A DNA stretch of 33,923 bases from positions 1 through 33,923 of the forward strand of contig JAKSKU010000025.1 in assembly GCA_024401565.1 (NCBI GenBank), in the 5' to 3' direction. Under the pieces are notes generated by a model. That model saw only the letters and a program-made list of their open reading frames with translations, was not told the DNA's origin and did not search any database. Source of the DNA: Paludibacteraceae bacterium (lineage in GTDB: Bacteria > Bacteroidota > Bacteroidia > Bacteroidales > Paludibacteraceae). Positions within the stretch are counted from its first letter, which is position 1. Every line of letters starts with the position of its first letter. The translations under genes were made by a program, and so were the position numbers. Below are positions 1-9,689 of this stretch, piece by piece.

Positions 1-73
1 TTCTGCTTTTTGATCCTTAACAAAATTTTCCACTAAAATTTAAACAGCTTCTTAAATATTTGAATTATTCAAA

Positions 74-1369
74 TTACTTTGCAACGATCAAGAAGTAGTT
101 CTTCTTTCCACGCTGAGCAAGAATGTACTTGCCGTTAAGAAGTGAATCAGCGTTGATCATAGTGTCGTAAGAAGCAAGTTTCTCCTTGTTGATTGAAACT
201 CCGCCGCCCTGAACCATCTTTCTCATCTCACCCTTTGATGGGAATACGTTTGCCTTCTCTGTTAGCAAGTCAGCTGCTGCGATACCTGCCTCGATCTCGC
301 TCTTTGCAACCTCAAACTGAGGCACACCCTCGAATACAGAAAGCAAAGTATCCTCGTCGAGCTTCTTCAATGAATCAGCAGTTGCGTTTCCGAACAAGAT
401 GTTAGAAGCCTCAACAGCTGCCTCGTAATCCTCGCGTGAGTGAACCATAACAGTGATCTCCTCAGCAAGCTTCTTCTGAAGTGGACGCAAGTGTGGAGCC
501 TCAGCCTGCTCCTTCACCAAACCTTCGATTTCCTCCTTCGATAGAGAAGTGAAGATCTTGATGTACTTCTCTGCGTCGTCGTCAGAGACGTTTAGCCAGA
601 ACTGGTAGAACTTATATGGAGAAGTACGTTTTCTGTCAAGCCATACGTTGCCCGACTCTGTCTTTCCGAACTTCTTACCGTCAGCCTTAGTGATTAGAGG
701 GCAAGTCAGAGCGTAAGCCTCAGCGCCGCTGATCTTACGGATCATCTCAGTACCAGTAGTGATGTTACCCCACTGATCCGCGCCACCAAGCTGAAGTTTA
801 CAATTCTTAGTCTCGTTCAAGTACACGAAGTCGTAACCCTGAAGAAGCTGGTAAGAGAACTCAGTGAACGACATACCGTCGGCACCATTCTCACCTGTGA
901 AACGACGCTTTACAGAGTCCTTGCTCATCATATAGTTGACAGTAATAAGCTTACCGATGTTACGGATGAAATCAAGGAAAGTGAAGTTTTTCATCCAATC
1001 GTAGTTGTTGACAAGCTCTGCCTTGTTAGGAGCGTCGCTATCAAAATCCAAGAATTTAGAAAGCTGAGCCTTGATGCACTCCTGGTTGTGGCGAAGCATA
1101 GGCTCGTCGATAAGCACACGCTCCTGAGATTTACCAGAAGGGTCGCCGATCATACCTGTAGCACCACCGATAAGAGCAAGTGGTTTGTGGCCAGAACGCT
1201 GGAAGTGACGAAGCATCATCACACCAACAAGATGACCGATATGTAGTGAGTCAGCAGTAGGGTCGATACCCAAGTATGCTGTTGTGACCTCCTTTTTCAA
1301 CTGATCTTCTGTGCCCGGCGTCATATCCTGAATCATGCCGCGCCATTTTAGTTCTTCAACGAAATTCAT
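74..1369 (-). CDS. tyrS: tyrosyl-tRNA synthetase
   Basis: Cytoplasmic class I aminoacyl-tRNA synthetase that charges tRNA-Tyr with tyrosine. Counting from the chosen Met, the 431-residue protein has the ATP-binding HIGH signature at 43-46, a TyrRS active-site segment (GGADQWGN, 195-202) and a KMSKS-equivalent KFGKT at 233-237. An S4-like RNA-binding domain fills roughly the last 65 residues. Length is normal for bacterial TyrRS. A start 12 codons further upstream (1405) is open, but its codon lies inside the -7 promoter element, and the extension is lysine/tyrosine-rich and unlike the family, so MNFVEEL at 1369 is preferred. It is divergent from efp across 127 bp. Identification is by family motifs and is secure. 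Confidence 0.97.
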   Translation of the reverse strand: MNFVEELKWRGMIQDMTPGTEDQLKKEVTTAYLGIDPTADSLHIGHLVGVMMLRHFQRSGHKPLALIGGATGMIGDPSGKSQERVLIDEPMLRHNQECIKAQLSKFLDFDSDAPNKAELVNNYDWMKNFTFLDFIRNIGKLITVNYMMSKDSVKRRFTGENGADGMSFTEFSYQLLQGYDFVYLNETKNCKLQLGGADQWGNITTGTEMIRKISGAEAYALTCPLITKADGKKFGKTESGNVWLDRKRTSPYKFYQFWLNVSDDDAEKYIKIFTSLSKEEIEGLVKEQAEAPHLRPLQKKLAEEITVMVHSREDYEAAVEASNILFGNATADSLKKLDEDTLLSVFEGVPQFEVAKSEIEAGIAAADLLTEKANVFPSKGEMRKMVQGGGVSINKEKLASYDTMINADSLLNGKYILAQRGKKNYFLIVAK

Positions 1370-1404
1370 ATATTTATATTTCTGTTTTCTATTAAAAGTG
1401 GGCA

Positions 1405-1412
1405 CAAAAATA
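1405..1412 (-). promoter_or_regulatory. -7 promoter element of tyrS
   Basis: Read on the minus strand this is TATTTTTG, a match to the Bacteroidota -7 consensus TAnnTTTG, 35 bp upstream of the chosen tyrS start. No good TTTG -33 box is seen 19-21 bp further upstream. The call rests on the -7 element and the divergent gene arrangement. Confidence 0.5.
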
Positions 1413-1433
1413 ACATTTTTTAAGGAATATTAG

Positions 1434-1462
1434 TTGAATATTGCATAATTAAACTAAATTTG
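1434..1462 (+). promoter_or_regulatory. promoter of efp
   Basis: TTG at 1434-1436 and TAAATTTG (TAnnTTTG) at 1455-1462 are separated by 18 bp, close to the usual spacing of the Bacteroidota housekeeping promoter. The efp start codon lies 34 bp downstream of the -7 box. Confidence 0.6.
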
Positions 1463-1496
1463 CGGACAGAAAAATAAAACGTAACTAATTATTCTT

Positions 1497-2060
1497 ATGA
1501 TCAATTCACAAGATATCAAGATTGGAAGCTGCGTTCGTTTGGACGGAAAGCTTTATTTCTGTATTGATTTTCAGCATGTAAAGCCAGGTAAAGGTAACAC
1601 AATCATGCGTGTTAAGCTAAAGTGTGTAACTGACGGTCGCGTATTGGAGCGTCGCTTCGACATCGGTGAGAAGCTAGAGGACGTACGTGTAGAGCGTCGT
1701 GAGCACCAGTACCTTTACAAAGAAGGTGAGGATCTAATCTTCATGAATAACGAGACATTCGAGCAGATTCCTTTGAATCCAGAGTTGGTAACAGGTGTTC
1801 AGTTTATGAAGGAAGGTGATACTGTAGAGCTAGTAGTTGACGCTTCTACTGAGAATGTACTTTTCGGTGAGATGCCAGTTAAGACTAAGCTAAAGGTCAC
1901 TTACACTGAGCCAGGTATCAAGGGAGATACTGCAACTAACACTCTTAAGCCAGCTACTGTTGAGACAGGTGCTGAGGTACGCGTTCCTTTGTTCATCGAG
2001 GAAGGTGCTATCATCGAGATCGATACTCGTGATGGTTCATACCAGGGTAGAGAAAGATAA
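1497..2060 (+). CDS. efp: elongation factor P
   Basis: Elongation factor P binds the ribosome between the P and E sites and rescues ribosomes stalled at polyproline stretches. The 187-residue length is standard. The N-terminal KOW-like domain carries the exposed loop HVKPGKGNT, with Lys32 at the position that is modified in many bacteria. Two OB-type domains follow, ending in the conserved IDTRDGSYQGR segment. No genes for a Lys32-modifying enzyme lie nearby. The gene is monocistronic, with its own promoter and a strong terminator. Confidence 0.97.
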   Translation: MINSQDIKIGSCVRLDGKLYFCIDFQHVKPGKGNTIMRVKLKCVTDGRVLERRFDIGEKLEDVRVERREHQYLYKEGEDLIFMNNETFEQIPLNPELVTGVQFMKEGDTVELVVDASTENVLFGEMPVKTKLKVTYTEPGIKGDTATNTLKPATVETGAEVRVPLFIEEGAIIEIDTRDGSYQGRER

Positions 2061-2085
2061 TAGACATTTCTATGTTTATTTAGAT

Positions 2086-2123
2086 ATGGGCAACCAGGCT
2101 TTATGCTTAGTTGCCCATTTTTG
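2086..2123 (+). terminator. intrinsic terminator after efp
   Basis: A perfect 9-bp stem, ATGGGCAAC (2086-2094) with GTTGCCCAT (2110-2118), has a 15-nt loop and is followed by TTTTG. It lies 25 bp after the efp stop. Its U-tract overlaps the -33 box of the next promoter. Confidence 0.85.
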
Positions 2124-2150
2124 TTTGTCTCCATTTTCTTGCTATCTTTG
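2120..2150 (+). promoter_or_regulatory. promoter of the T9SS protease gene
   Basis: TTTG at 2120-2123, a 19-bp spacer and TATCTTTG at 2143-2150 give a textbook Bacteroidota promoter. It directs transcription into the CDS at 2181. It also shows that the longer reading frame opening at 2103 cannot be the true start, because that start lies upstream of the promoter's -7 box. Confidence 0.75.
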
Positions 2151-2180
2151 CACACGAAATCTCTAATAAGAACTTGTAAA

Positions 2181-4307
2181 ATGATTGCCATAAAGTATGT
2201 ATTCGCCGCTTTAATAGCATTGTTTAGTCTTTCGGCACAGGCTCAGATAAGTTTTGGAGGATTACCTACTAAAATATGTCCTGACGGATTGCGTTCAGCA
2301 ACAGCAATCCCTACAGTCAACATCTCAGTGGACTACACTCAAGACAGAGAAGAAAACCAATTCGCATACCAAACCGTCACCGACATCTCAATCACCAAAG
2401 AGGCTTTGGCCACCACTGTCGGCAACAACATCATATATCGTCTGATGATCCACAGCGACGAAGCTAAATCCATAAATCTTATTTTCTCGCCAATCTCTAT
2501 CCCTGACGGCGCAAAAATCTACTTAAGCACCCCAGACGGCGAACAGATCCTTGGTGCATATACAAAAGGCTCCGTGGCTGGAGACGTGTTTGCCACAACA
2601 CCTATCAGCGGCGACAACATCCTTGTACAATGCGAGGTGCCATCTGAAGAATCAAACAAATTTTCTGCCACAATCTCTGCTGTCAACAGCGGATTCCGTG
2701 AGCTGCGTCTTCTTCCCGGACAGAGCACAGGAAAACCTGATTTTTGTGAGGTTGACGCAGTATGCAACGATAATGGTTTTGAGGACCAAATCCGCGCCAC
2801 CTGCATGGTCATTCTCAATGGATCTCGCTTCTGCACAGGAACACTTATCGCCAACGACGACAAAAAGCCATATATTCTTACATCAAACCACTGCGTCTGG
2901 AATAAATACACTAATGAAGTGGACCCTTCATACGCGAAAACCAGCGTCGTCTATTTTGGCTATGAATCTCCAATATGCGAGTCGAGCATAATAGGCTCAT
3001 ACGAAAAATCAATATCCGGAACAGAAATCAAGCGTAGCAACAAGGAGAAGGATATGGTTTTGCTTGAATTGTCGCAACGTCCTCCCGTCGACTACATGAC
3101 ATACGAAAGCGGATGGAACATAACTAAATCGCCACAGGGTCCGCTCACCTGCATACATCATCCTGACGGAGGGACAAAAAAGATAAACAAAAGCGACAAC
3201 GACCCTATCCCATCTACATTTGACAACGAGTATATGGATCCCAATTCCCACTGGAATATCGCGCAATGGAATATGGGTGTCACAGAAATAGGATCTTCCG
3301 GATCCGCTCTTTACGATGCGGACGGATACATCATCGGTGCATTGACAGGAGGAGAATCGTTGTGCAAATCGCCAGGCAACGATGATTTCTGGCGTATCTA
3401 CAAAACATGGGGCGGAGAGCAAGAGGAATCTAAAAACCTAGGTTCTGCACTCGACCATTCCAACACAGGCGTCATACGCATGGACGGAAGAGAATCATAC
3501 GAAAAACCATGTCTTTTATTAAGAAACTACAGCAAGTATGACGAACTGAACGAACCTATGTACAATCACGACTACGCTACAGGATACAACAGTTGGGGCA
3601 TGGATGAGTTTGCCGAAAAATTCGAGTCGCCATACGAGACCACAACCATCTACGGAATATCTTTCATCCCTATCGCAGGCAGCTACGACAAAGAACAGCC
3701 CATATACCTGAAAATCTATACCGGAAAAGACAAACCGGAAACCCTTGTATATGAGGCAGAGACAAAAGTGAAACGCAGCGAATATAAGTCATCGTCGTCG
3801 AGCTTCATCACCACAGCCAAAACAGAATGGTCTTACACGGAAAACTATATCCGCCTTGACTCGACGGTGACTGTCGGGAAACATTTCTTTGTCTCATTTG
3901 CCACTGACTACGAGCACACCTTCTTCGCTATGCTGGCAAACTATTCCGACAACAAAACAGCCCTATTCAAGAAAAACGGAGTGTGGGAGACGTGGGAAAG
4001 CCATCCTTTCGACAATACAGTCGGCAGCTTGCTCATCAACGCCGTTGTCAACGGGGACAATGCTGAAAGCAACAATGTCCTACAGTCGGAGAAAAACGTC
4101 ACCGTCTTCCCTAACCCAGCGTCTGACATGCTTTACATCAACGCCGAGGAAGAACTTGTCAAGGTGAAAATCCTCACTCCTAACGGGAATGAAATCATGC
4201 AGTCCAAGTCAAACGCGATCAACATAAAAGGCTTTGAGAATGGCATATATTCTGTAGAAATAGAGACTATCAAAGGCTTTTACCACACAAAATTCATCAA
4301 ACATTAA
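2181..4307 (+). CDS. secreted trypsin-like serine protease with T9SS type A sorting domain
   Basis: A 708-residue exported protein. The signal peptide (about 1-22) ends in SAQAQ. The central S1-fold protease domain shows the triad as His237 (TSNHC), Asp291 (EKDMVLLEL) and Ser373 (GSSGS). A CIHHPDG segment at 324-330 resembles lysyl-endopeptidase-like members of the S1 family. The last ~75 residues (starting near VTVFPNPAS) form a Por-secretion-tail domain, which directs proteins through the type IX system and is normally removed during surface attachment or release. The start at MIAIKYVF follows the promoter at 2120-2150. Substrate specificity is not established. The next two exported-protein genes follow on the same strand, but this one has its own promoter. 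Confidence 0.9.
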   Translation: MIAIKYVFAALIALFSLSAQAQISFGGLPTKICPDGLRSATAIPTVNISVDYTQDREENQFAYQTVTDISITKEALATTVGNNIIYRLMIHSDEAKSINLIFSPISIPDGAKIYLSTPDGEQILGAYTKGSVAGDVFATTPISGDNILVQCEVPSEESNKFSATISAVNSGFRELRLLPGQSTGKPDFCEVDAVCNDNGFEDQIRATCMVILNGSRFCTGTLIANDDKKPYILTSNHCVWNKYTNEVDPSYAKTSVVYFGYESPICESSIIGSYEKSISGTEIKRSNKEKDMVLLELSQRPPVDYMTYESGWNITKSPQGPLTCIHHPDGGTKKINKSDNDPIPSTFDNEYMDPNSHWNIAQWNMGVTEIGSSGSALYDADGYIIGALTGGESLCKSPGNDDFWRIYKTWGGEQEESKNLGSALDHSNTGVIRMDGRESYEKPCLLLRNYSKYDELNEPMYNHDYATGYNSWGMDEFAEKFESPYETTTIYGISFIPIAGSYDKEQPIYLKIYTGKDKPETLVYEAETKVKRSEYKSSSSSFITTAKTEWSYTENYIRLDSTVTVGKHFFVSFATDYEHTFFAMLANYSDNKTALFKKNGVWETWESHPFDNTVGSLLINAVVNGDNAESNNVLQSEKNVTVFPNPASDMLYINAEEELVKVKILTPNGNEIMQSKSNAINIKGFENGIYSVEIETIKGFYHTKFIKH

Positions 4308-4376
4308 CGCTTATAATTTGATTTTTGCTAATTTAGCGGCATAAACACATTATCGAAAACAAAATAATAGGGTAAA

Positions 4377-4814
4377 ATGAGACGACTAACTACAATACTT
4401 GCCATCCTTTTAGCGGGATTGTCCGCACATGCCGAAGTGGCAACAGAATCATTCACAAGAGTGCTGAATCCAGTATACGCTAAGAATTACTCAAACGTTT
4501 CAGTTCAGATAGACGCTGCTTTCTACAAACTTGGGTTGCCGAAATTCTACCGTATTCCTCCATTCATGAAAGAGGGCTACTGTATTTTCCAGTGTACACG
4601 TATCGGAGGCAAAGAGTCTGATCTAAGCACTCTTAATGGTGAGCCTTACGGAGAAGTATTCTTGATTGAAGAGTCGAAGAAAGCAGAAATTGAAAAACTG
4701 ACAGCCGGAGAAAAGCTGACAATCATTGGCAAGACAAAACCTTACGCCAACCCATTGGCATTCGGAAAAGAAGAAGTTTATTTCATCGTGGAGTCTATCA
4801 CTCCTATAAAATAA
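4377..4814 (+). CDS. small exported protein of unknown function
   Basis: A 145-residue protein with a clear signal peptide (about 1-19, ending AHA). The mature part is about 125 residues, mixed charged, with two cysteines close together (GYCIFQCTR). The C-terminal half (EKLTIIGKTKPY ... YFIVESI) is reminiscent of a small OB-like beta barrel; this is only an impression. Family not recognised. It ends 14 bp before the giant repeat protein and is probably cotranscribed with it, which suggests a role in the same surface structure. Confidence 0.8.
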   Translation: MRRLTTILAILLAGLSAHAEVATESFTRVLNPVYAKNYSNVSVQIDAAFYKLGLPKFYRIPPFMKEGYCIFQCTRIGGKESDLSTLNGEPYGEVFLIEESKKAEIEKLTAGEKLTIIGKTKPYANPLAFGKEEVYFIVESITPIK

Positions 4815-4828
4815 CTAAAACAACCAGC

Positions 4829-7800
4829 ATGGGCATACTGCAAAGAATAGGCATATACATCGCTTCATTGATCATGTTAGCCGGCGTAACAGCTACGTCG
4901 GCCCAGACCCTATTCAATGTGTACAGCGAAGCCCACATGGACAACAAGACCCATCACAACTATCTCTGCATGCAGTATGATCAGGATGATGTGGGCTATA
5001 TTCTGATCACTCACGTAAACGAAAGTTATTATGACGGCAATATCGACGCTGCTCTTTACGAAAATGCAGAAGACGTTGGTGTTCCGTCTAAAGCATTACA
5101 GACAATAACAGACAAAGCACCCAAAGATGCCGTCCTACGCGTGTACAGAGACGACATCAACCCAACCGGTGCCGCAAGAACCATGTCTAAAACCTACTAC
5201 GTGCAAGTATGTAAAACCGGCACTAATGAATGTGAAATTACAGAAATGCCATTTGACACATATCATACTCAAGATGTACCTGAAATAAATATCGAACCAT
5301 ACTGCTATGGAAACACTCCGGGTGAACTGACTACAATAGTGCAAAGATACAATAACGACAACTATTCTTGGAAAGACGAAAATAATAAAAAGCTAGGATT
5401 CACAGACTTTCTTACCATCAGATCCCTAAGCGCGGGCGAACACAAGTACATATTGCAGAACAGAAACCATGAGTGCTATAGCCCGGGAATAGAGATCACA
5501 CTTACCGTAAAGAAAAACGCGACTCCACATTTAAGCAAAACCAATGCCATATACACGTCTGAAGACATAGCAAACGGCAACTACACCAAAAGCATCAAGC
5601 AGAAGGTGGGCGGAGACATCGTTGACGATCCTTTCGAGTGCGACCTGACATGGGTAGACAAAAACGGAAACGTGATAACCGATTTCGAATCGTATGTTCC
5701 GCCTGTGCCAGACAAACCAGGTGTCACTATCGACGAATACAAAGTGTCAAGAGACTGCGGCTGCAATGACCAACATAAGACATCGTCTTTCTATGTCATG
5801 CTTTATGTGTTGCCTAAACCGACCGTTAGCGACTTGACTTTCTGTGTCGACGATCCTCGCGCAGCAAACGGTTTTGACGCAATTATAGGTGAGACATCAG
5901 AAATAGGAGAGTCGAAAAACAATTACCAGCTTGAGTTCAGCAAAAATGCAGACATGAGCGGTGCCATCACACTAAACAACGGTGAGGAACACTTTGATTA
6001 CTCATTCGATGTCTCCACCGCCGGTAAAACCACGTATTATGTTCGCCAGAGAAAAGCGGCCGACAATGAGACTAGCGAGATAGTACCTTTCACAGTCACT
6101 GTCAAACAGCCTGTCAAACCTACATTGGCCAATCAGGACATATGTCTGAACACTACAAAGACTGTTTCTCTTTCATCTATCTCCAGCGAGACTAACATCA
6201 TATGGAAAGACGCTGCGGACAACGTCATTAGCGACAACATCAGCATAGAAAGAAGCGGCAACACGACAGTGTACGGCCAGACATACGAAATAGTAGATGG
6301 CAGACGGTGTCTGAGCGAAACATCGTCGGCCACAATACATGCCGACTCTCTTGAAGTCACCATTTCAGGAGACGATGTCCTTTTGCCAGGACAAACAGGA
6401 AAGGCTGAAATAGCATTGGTCAGCAACGGCACTCCGACAATCGCATGGAGCAGCACACCACCTTCAGCTATCGTTGGAGACGCCAATAAAAAAGAGGTGT
6501 CGGTGACCATGGGATCATCAAACATCATATTGGAATCTACGGTCACTAACGGAAGCTGCACAACAACGAAAAATTGGACTATCCGCACCGACTTGTTCCA
6601 ATGCCCAGCACCAACAGCCGACGATGTAAACCTATGCATCAACGACACTCACGCAGCTGACGGATTTGACGCAAACATCACACTTGAAAACACATCCGAC
6701 GTCACTTCAAACTATGTACTTAGCGTCAGCAAAAACGCAGACATGAGCGATGCCACAACATTAGCGCCAGGAGAGACTCACTTCAACTACACGTTTAACG
6801 TATCCTCTGTCGGAACACAAAAAGTATATATCCAGCAGAAGGAATTGTCACGCAACCTGTCGAGCGCGATCGTTCCTGTGACAATCAACGTCAAACAGCC
6901 AGTCAGTCCGTCTTTTGCAAATCAAAATATTTGTCTGAACACTACAAATACTGTTTCGCTTTCGTCTATCTCCAGCGAGACTAACATCATATGGAAAGAC
7001 GCTGCAGACAACATCATAAGAGGCAATATATCTATCGAGAAAAGCGGCAACACAACAGTGTACGGCCAAGCATACGAAATGATAAACGGCGAACAGTGTC
7101 TGAGCGAAAAATCATCGGCCACAATACATGCCGACTCTCTTGGAGCAACCATTTCAGGAGACGACATCCTTTTGCCAGAACAAACAGGAAAGGCAGAGGT
7201 GTCGGTGCAAAGCAGTGGCAGCCCGACATTTGCATGGACCAGCACTCCACCTTCAGCCATTGTAGGCGGGGCTAACCAAAAGGAGGTTTCCGTGAAGATG
7301 GGAACAACAGACATCACTTTGGAATGCACAATTACAGACGGTGTTTGCTCTACAATGAAACCATGGGCTATCAGCGCAGATCTGTTCAAATGTCCCAAGC
7401 CTACCGCCAACGAGGTAAATCTATGTATCAACGACCCTCGTGCAGCCAACGGATTTGACGCGAGCATCACACTTGAGAACACATCCGACGTCACTTCAAA
7501 CTATGTACTCAGTGTCAGCAAAAACGCAGACATGAGCGGTGCCACAACATTAGCGCCAGGAGAGACTCACTTCAACTACACGTTTAACGTATCCTCTGTC
7601 GGAACACAGAAAGTATATATCCAGCAGAAGGAATTGTCACGCAACCTGTCGAGTGCGATCGTACCTGTGACAATCAACGTCAAACAGCCATCAGAACCAT
7701 CCGCGAATACAGCTACCATCTGTTTTAACGACGGTCAGGAAGTGCTTCTTGCTGATCTTAGCACAGAATCTAATCTGCAATGGTATGACGAGAACGATGC

Positions 7801-9658
7801 TGAATTGACGACGAAAGCAGTATTCAGCAGCAGAGGCGACCACAGATTATCAGTAAAGAGGTATGTGTTGGTCGACGGTGCAAATTGTTGGAGCAACCTG
7901 ACAACGACAACAGTTCATGTTGACTCTATCGGCGTCGATGTCAGCGGAGACAATCACCTCTGCCCTATGAGCAGCGGACAAGTAACTCTTAATCCAACTG
8001 CGACAGCCTTCGACATGATAATGTGGAACTCACCTTACATCACTTCTGGAATAACAAAAAGAACTGCATCAGTGACTATAGGCGAGGAAAACGCTACACT
8101 TAAATACGCAGTAAAAGCAGGAGTTTGCAAAACATCGGGTTCGTGGCATATCACTGTCGGGACAGGAAAAGTGAATGGCGACATCAGTTTCTCAGAAGGA
8201 ACCAGAAAACGCACATTCCCACTATCAGAAGCGAACTACATCAGTTGCGGCAATGAAATAGAGGTTGAAACTACCATAGAGCATTCCTCTTCAAGTCTTT
8301 CAGTCAAGAAAGGAAACAAAGATTTAGGCACATACACTTTTGATGGAGACATTGCCAAATTCAAGATAGAGGGTGATGGCACTTATACAGTATCCTATGA
8401 GAACGATTGCCCGACATCATTCACTTTTAAAGTGACAACTCTTGAAATAGAGCCAAAACTAACTACGTCAAAATGGAGCAGCTGCTACGGCGGCCGTATA
8501 GCGGCAGACATAAGCAACATAAGCAATGAATGCAGCATCATATGGAAAAAAGACGGTGCACAAGTGGCAAACGATACAAGATCTTTGACAATCAGCAACG
8601 TCTCTGCAAATGATATCGGCTCATACACCTACGAGCTTGTATGCGACGGTTGTCCGTTTAATGGCATTGTATCAGACTCCAAACCAGACATTTATTCTCC
8701 TGTCGCTGTCAGTTTCACACAGTCGGCCGACACAATATGCCAAGGAGACCAGATTGAAATAAAGTTGACAGCCACACCTTCAAGCGACAAGGTCACATAC
8801 GTTTGGGAAACGTCTAACGACATCCAAACACACAACAACGGTGCGTCCGCTACTCTATCTCCTAGATCATCTAATAATTTCACAGTGAAGATCAACAATG
8901 GAGATTGTGAAAGTCAGACGGTGACAATCAACACAAAAGTACACCCACAGATGACAGGAGACATAAACGCAGAAGCCATCATGTGTGAGGGAGACAGCAC
9001 AACGCTTGACGCCAGCAGTCTGAAAGCAGAGAGATACGAGTGGAAACATACCGACTCTGAATCTCCAATTATCACCGTCGTGCCAAACGGAGTGGAAAAC
9101 AAATATAATCTAACCGCATATCGTGGAAAATGCGTGCTAGAAAAAGAGTTCATATTGATGGTTGGAGCCACACCGAAACTAGCCTCTGTCGATTCCATCG
9201 GACTCGACGACGTGATGATCAATATGGAAAGCGACGGAGATTACCAATATATTGTTGATGGCAAATATAATGCGTCAAACATAGCCGATAATGTAAAAAC
9301 ACATGTGGGCTTTGGCAAACATACGTTGAGGATCATTGACATTGCCGGATGTATAACAGACACGTCTTTCACTGTCGTCGAACCTCCTTTTGAAATACAA
9401 AATGTATTCAATCCAAATTCAGATGGCAAAGATGCCACATTCAGAATTCCAGATGCAGTGATAGTCTATCCCGGCACCACAATGAGCATCTACGACCGTT
9501 GGGGCAAAAAGATTACCACACTAACGTCATCTGATGAAGAAGGTTGGGATGGAACGTATAATGGCAAACCTATGCCATCAGCCGACTACTGGTACGACCT
9601 AAATGTAGATGCTATCGACAAAAACTATTTCGGACATTTCACTCTGATTAGGGATTAG
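4829..9658 (+). CDS. giant secreted repeat protein with gliding-type (CHU_C) T9SS sorting domain
   Basis: A 1609-residue exported protein with signal peptide about 1-25 (ending TSAQ). The body is a chain of Ig-like/PKD-like beta modules. Two module types alternate: one starting near DxxFCVDDPRAANGFD and one starting near NQDICLNTT. They give a 263-residue period that is present twice almost unchanged and in diverged form before and after. The last ~85 residues (NVFNPNSDGKDATFRIP ... IYDRWGKKI ... GWDGTYNGK ... GHFTLIRD) are a CHU_C gliding-associated domain, the type B T9SS signal. Such proteins are usually large cell-surface adhesins or matrix proteins; the ligand is unknown. It is probably transcribed with the preceding 145-residue exported protein. 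Confidence 0.88.
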   Translation: MGILQRIGIYIASLIMLAGVTATSAQTLFNVYSEAHMDNKTHHNYLCMQYDQDDVGYILITHVNESYYDGNIDAALYENAEDVGVPSKALQTITDKAPKDAVLRVYRDDINPTGAARTMSKTYYVQVCKTGTNECEITEMPFDTYHTQDVPEINIEPYCYGNTPGELTTIVQRYNNDNYSWKDENNKKLGFTDFLTIRSLSAGEHKYILQNRNHECYSPGIEITLTVKKNATPHLSKTNAIYTSEDIANGNYTKSIKQKVGGDIVDDPFECDLTWVDKNGNVITDFESYVPPVPDKPGVTIDEYKVSRDCGCNDQHKTSSFYVMLYVLPKPTVSDLTFCVDDPRAANGFDAIIGETSEIGESKNNYQLEFSKNADMSGAITLNNGEEHFDYSFDVSTAGKTTYYVRQRKAADNETSEIVPFTVTVKQPVKPTLANQDICLNTTKTVSLSSISSETNIIWKDAADNVISDNISIERSGNTTVYGQTYEIVDGRRCLSETSSATIHADSLEVTISGDDVLLPGQTGKAEIALVSNGTPTIAWSSTPPSAIVGDANKKEVSVTMGSSNIILESTVTNGSCTTTKNWTIRTDLFQCPAPTADDVNLCINDTHAADGFDANITLENTSDVTSNYVLSVSKNADMSDATTLAPGETHFNYTFNVSSVGTQKVYIQQKELSRNLSSAIVPVTINVKQPVSPSFANQNICLNTTNTVSLSSISSETNIIWKDAADNIIRGNISIEKSGNTTVYGQAYEMINGEQCLSEKSSATIHADSLGATISGDDILLPEQTGKAEVSVQSSGSPTFAWTSTPPSAIVGGANQKEVSVKMGTTDITLECTITDGVCSTMKPWAISADLFKCPKPTANEVNLCINDPRAANGFDASITLENTSDVTSNYVLSVSKNADMSGATTLAPGETHFNYTFNVSSVGTQKVYIQQKELSRNLSSAIVPVTINVKQPSEPSANTATICFNDGQEVLLADLSTESNLQWYDENDAELTTKAVFSSRGDHRLSVKRYVLVDGANCWSNLTTTTVHVDSIGVDVSGDNHLCPMSSGQVTLNPTATAFDMIMWNSPYITSGITKRTASVTIGEENATLKYAVKAGVCKTSGSWHITVGTGKVNGDISFSEGTRKRTFPLSEANYISCGNEIEVETTIEHSSSSLSVKKGNKDLGTYTFDGDIAKFKIEGDGTYTVSYENDCPTSFTFKVTTLEIEPKLTTSKWSSCYGGRIAADISNISNECSIIWKKDGAQVANDTRSLTISNVSANDIGSYTYELVCDGCPFNGIVSDSKPDIYSPVAVSFTQSADTICQGDQIEIKLTATPSSDKVTYVWETSNDIQTHNNGASATLSPRSSNNFTVKINNGDCESQTVTINTKVHPQMTGDINAEAIMCEGDSTTLDASSLKAERYEWKHTDSESPIITVVPNGVENKYNLTAYRGKCVLEKEFILMVGATPKLASVDSIGLDDVMINMESDGDYQYIVDGKYNASNIADNVKTHVGFGKHTLRIIDIAGCITDTSFTVVEPPFEIQNVFNPNSDGKDATFRIPDAVIVYPGTTMSIYDRWGKKITTLTSSDEEGWDGTYNGKPMPSADYWYDLNVDAIDKNYFGHFTLIRD
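6101..7678 (+). repeat. 789-bp tandem duplication inside the giant surface protein
   Basis: Two units of 789 bp (6101-6889 and 6890-7678), each beginning with GTCAAACAGCC; the same start recurs at 7679 before the third copy diverges. Matching points checked at three places are all exactly 789 bp apart. The second half of each unit (about 6680-6889 against 7469-7678) is nearly identical, while the first half has diverged more. A more diverged copy of the second module precedes at about 5818-6100. 789 is a multiple of three, so gain or loss of a unit keeps the reading frame. Confidence 0.92.
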
Positions 9659-9689
9659 TTGCAAGTTTCTGGTTTCAAGTTTCAGCTAA

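Noticed and set aside
59-73. Inverted repeat TTTGAAT/ATTCAAA after tyrS as a terminator.
   Set aside because: The arms are separated by one base and are purely AT-rich without a clear U-tract in the right direction, so it is weak as a terminator.
1370-1405. Longer tyrS start at 1405.
   Set aside because: It would place the start codon in the -7 promoter element and add an unusual basic extension.
6133-7494. Two long open frames (171 and 190 codons) on the minus strand inside the giant surface protein gene.
   Set aside because: They are antisense images of the 789-bp repeat and resemble each other for that reason only. They have no promoter or start context, and the plus-strand gene is clear.
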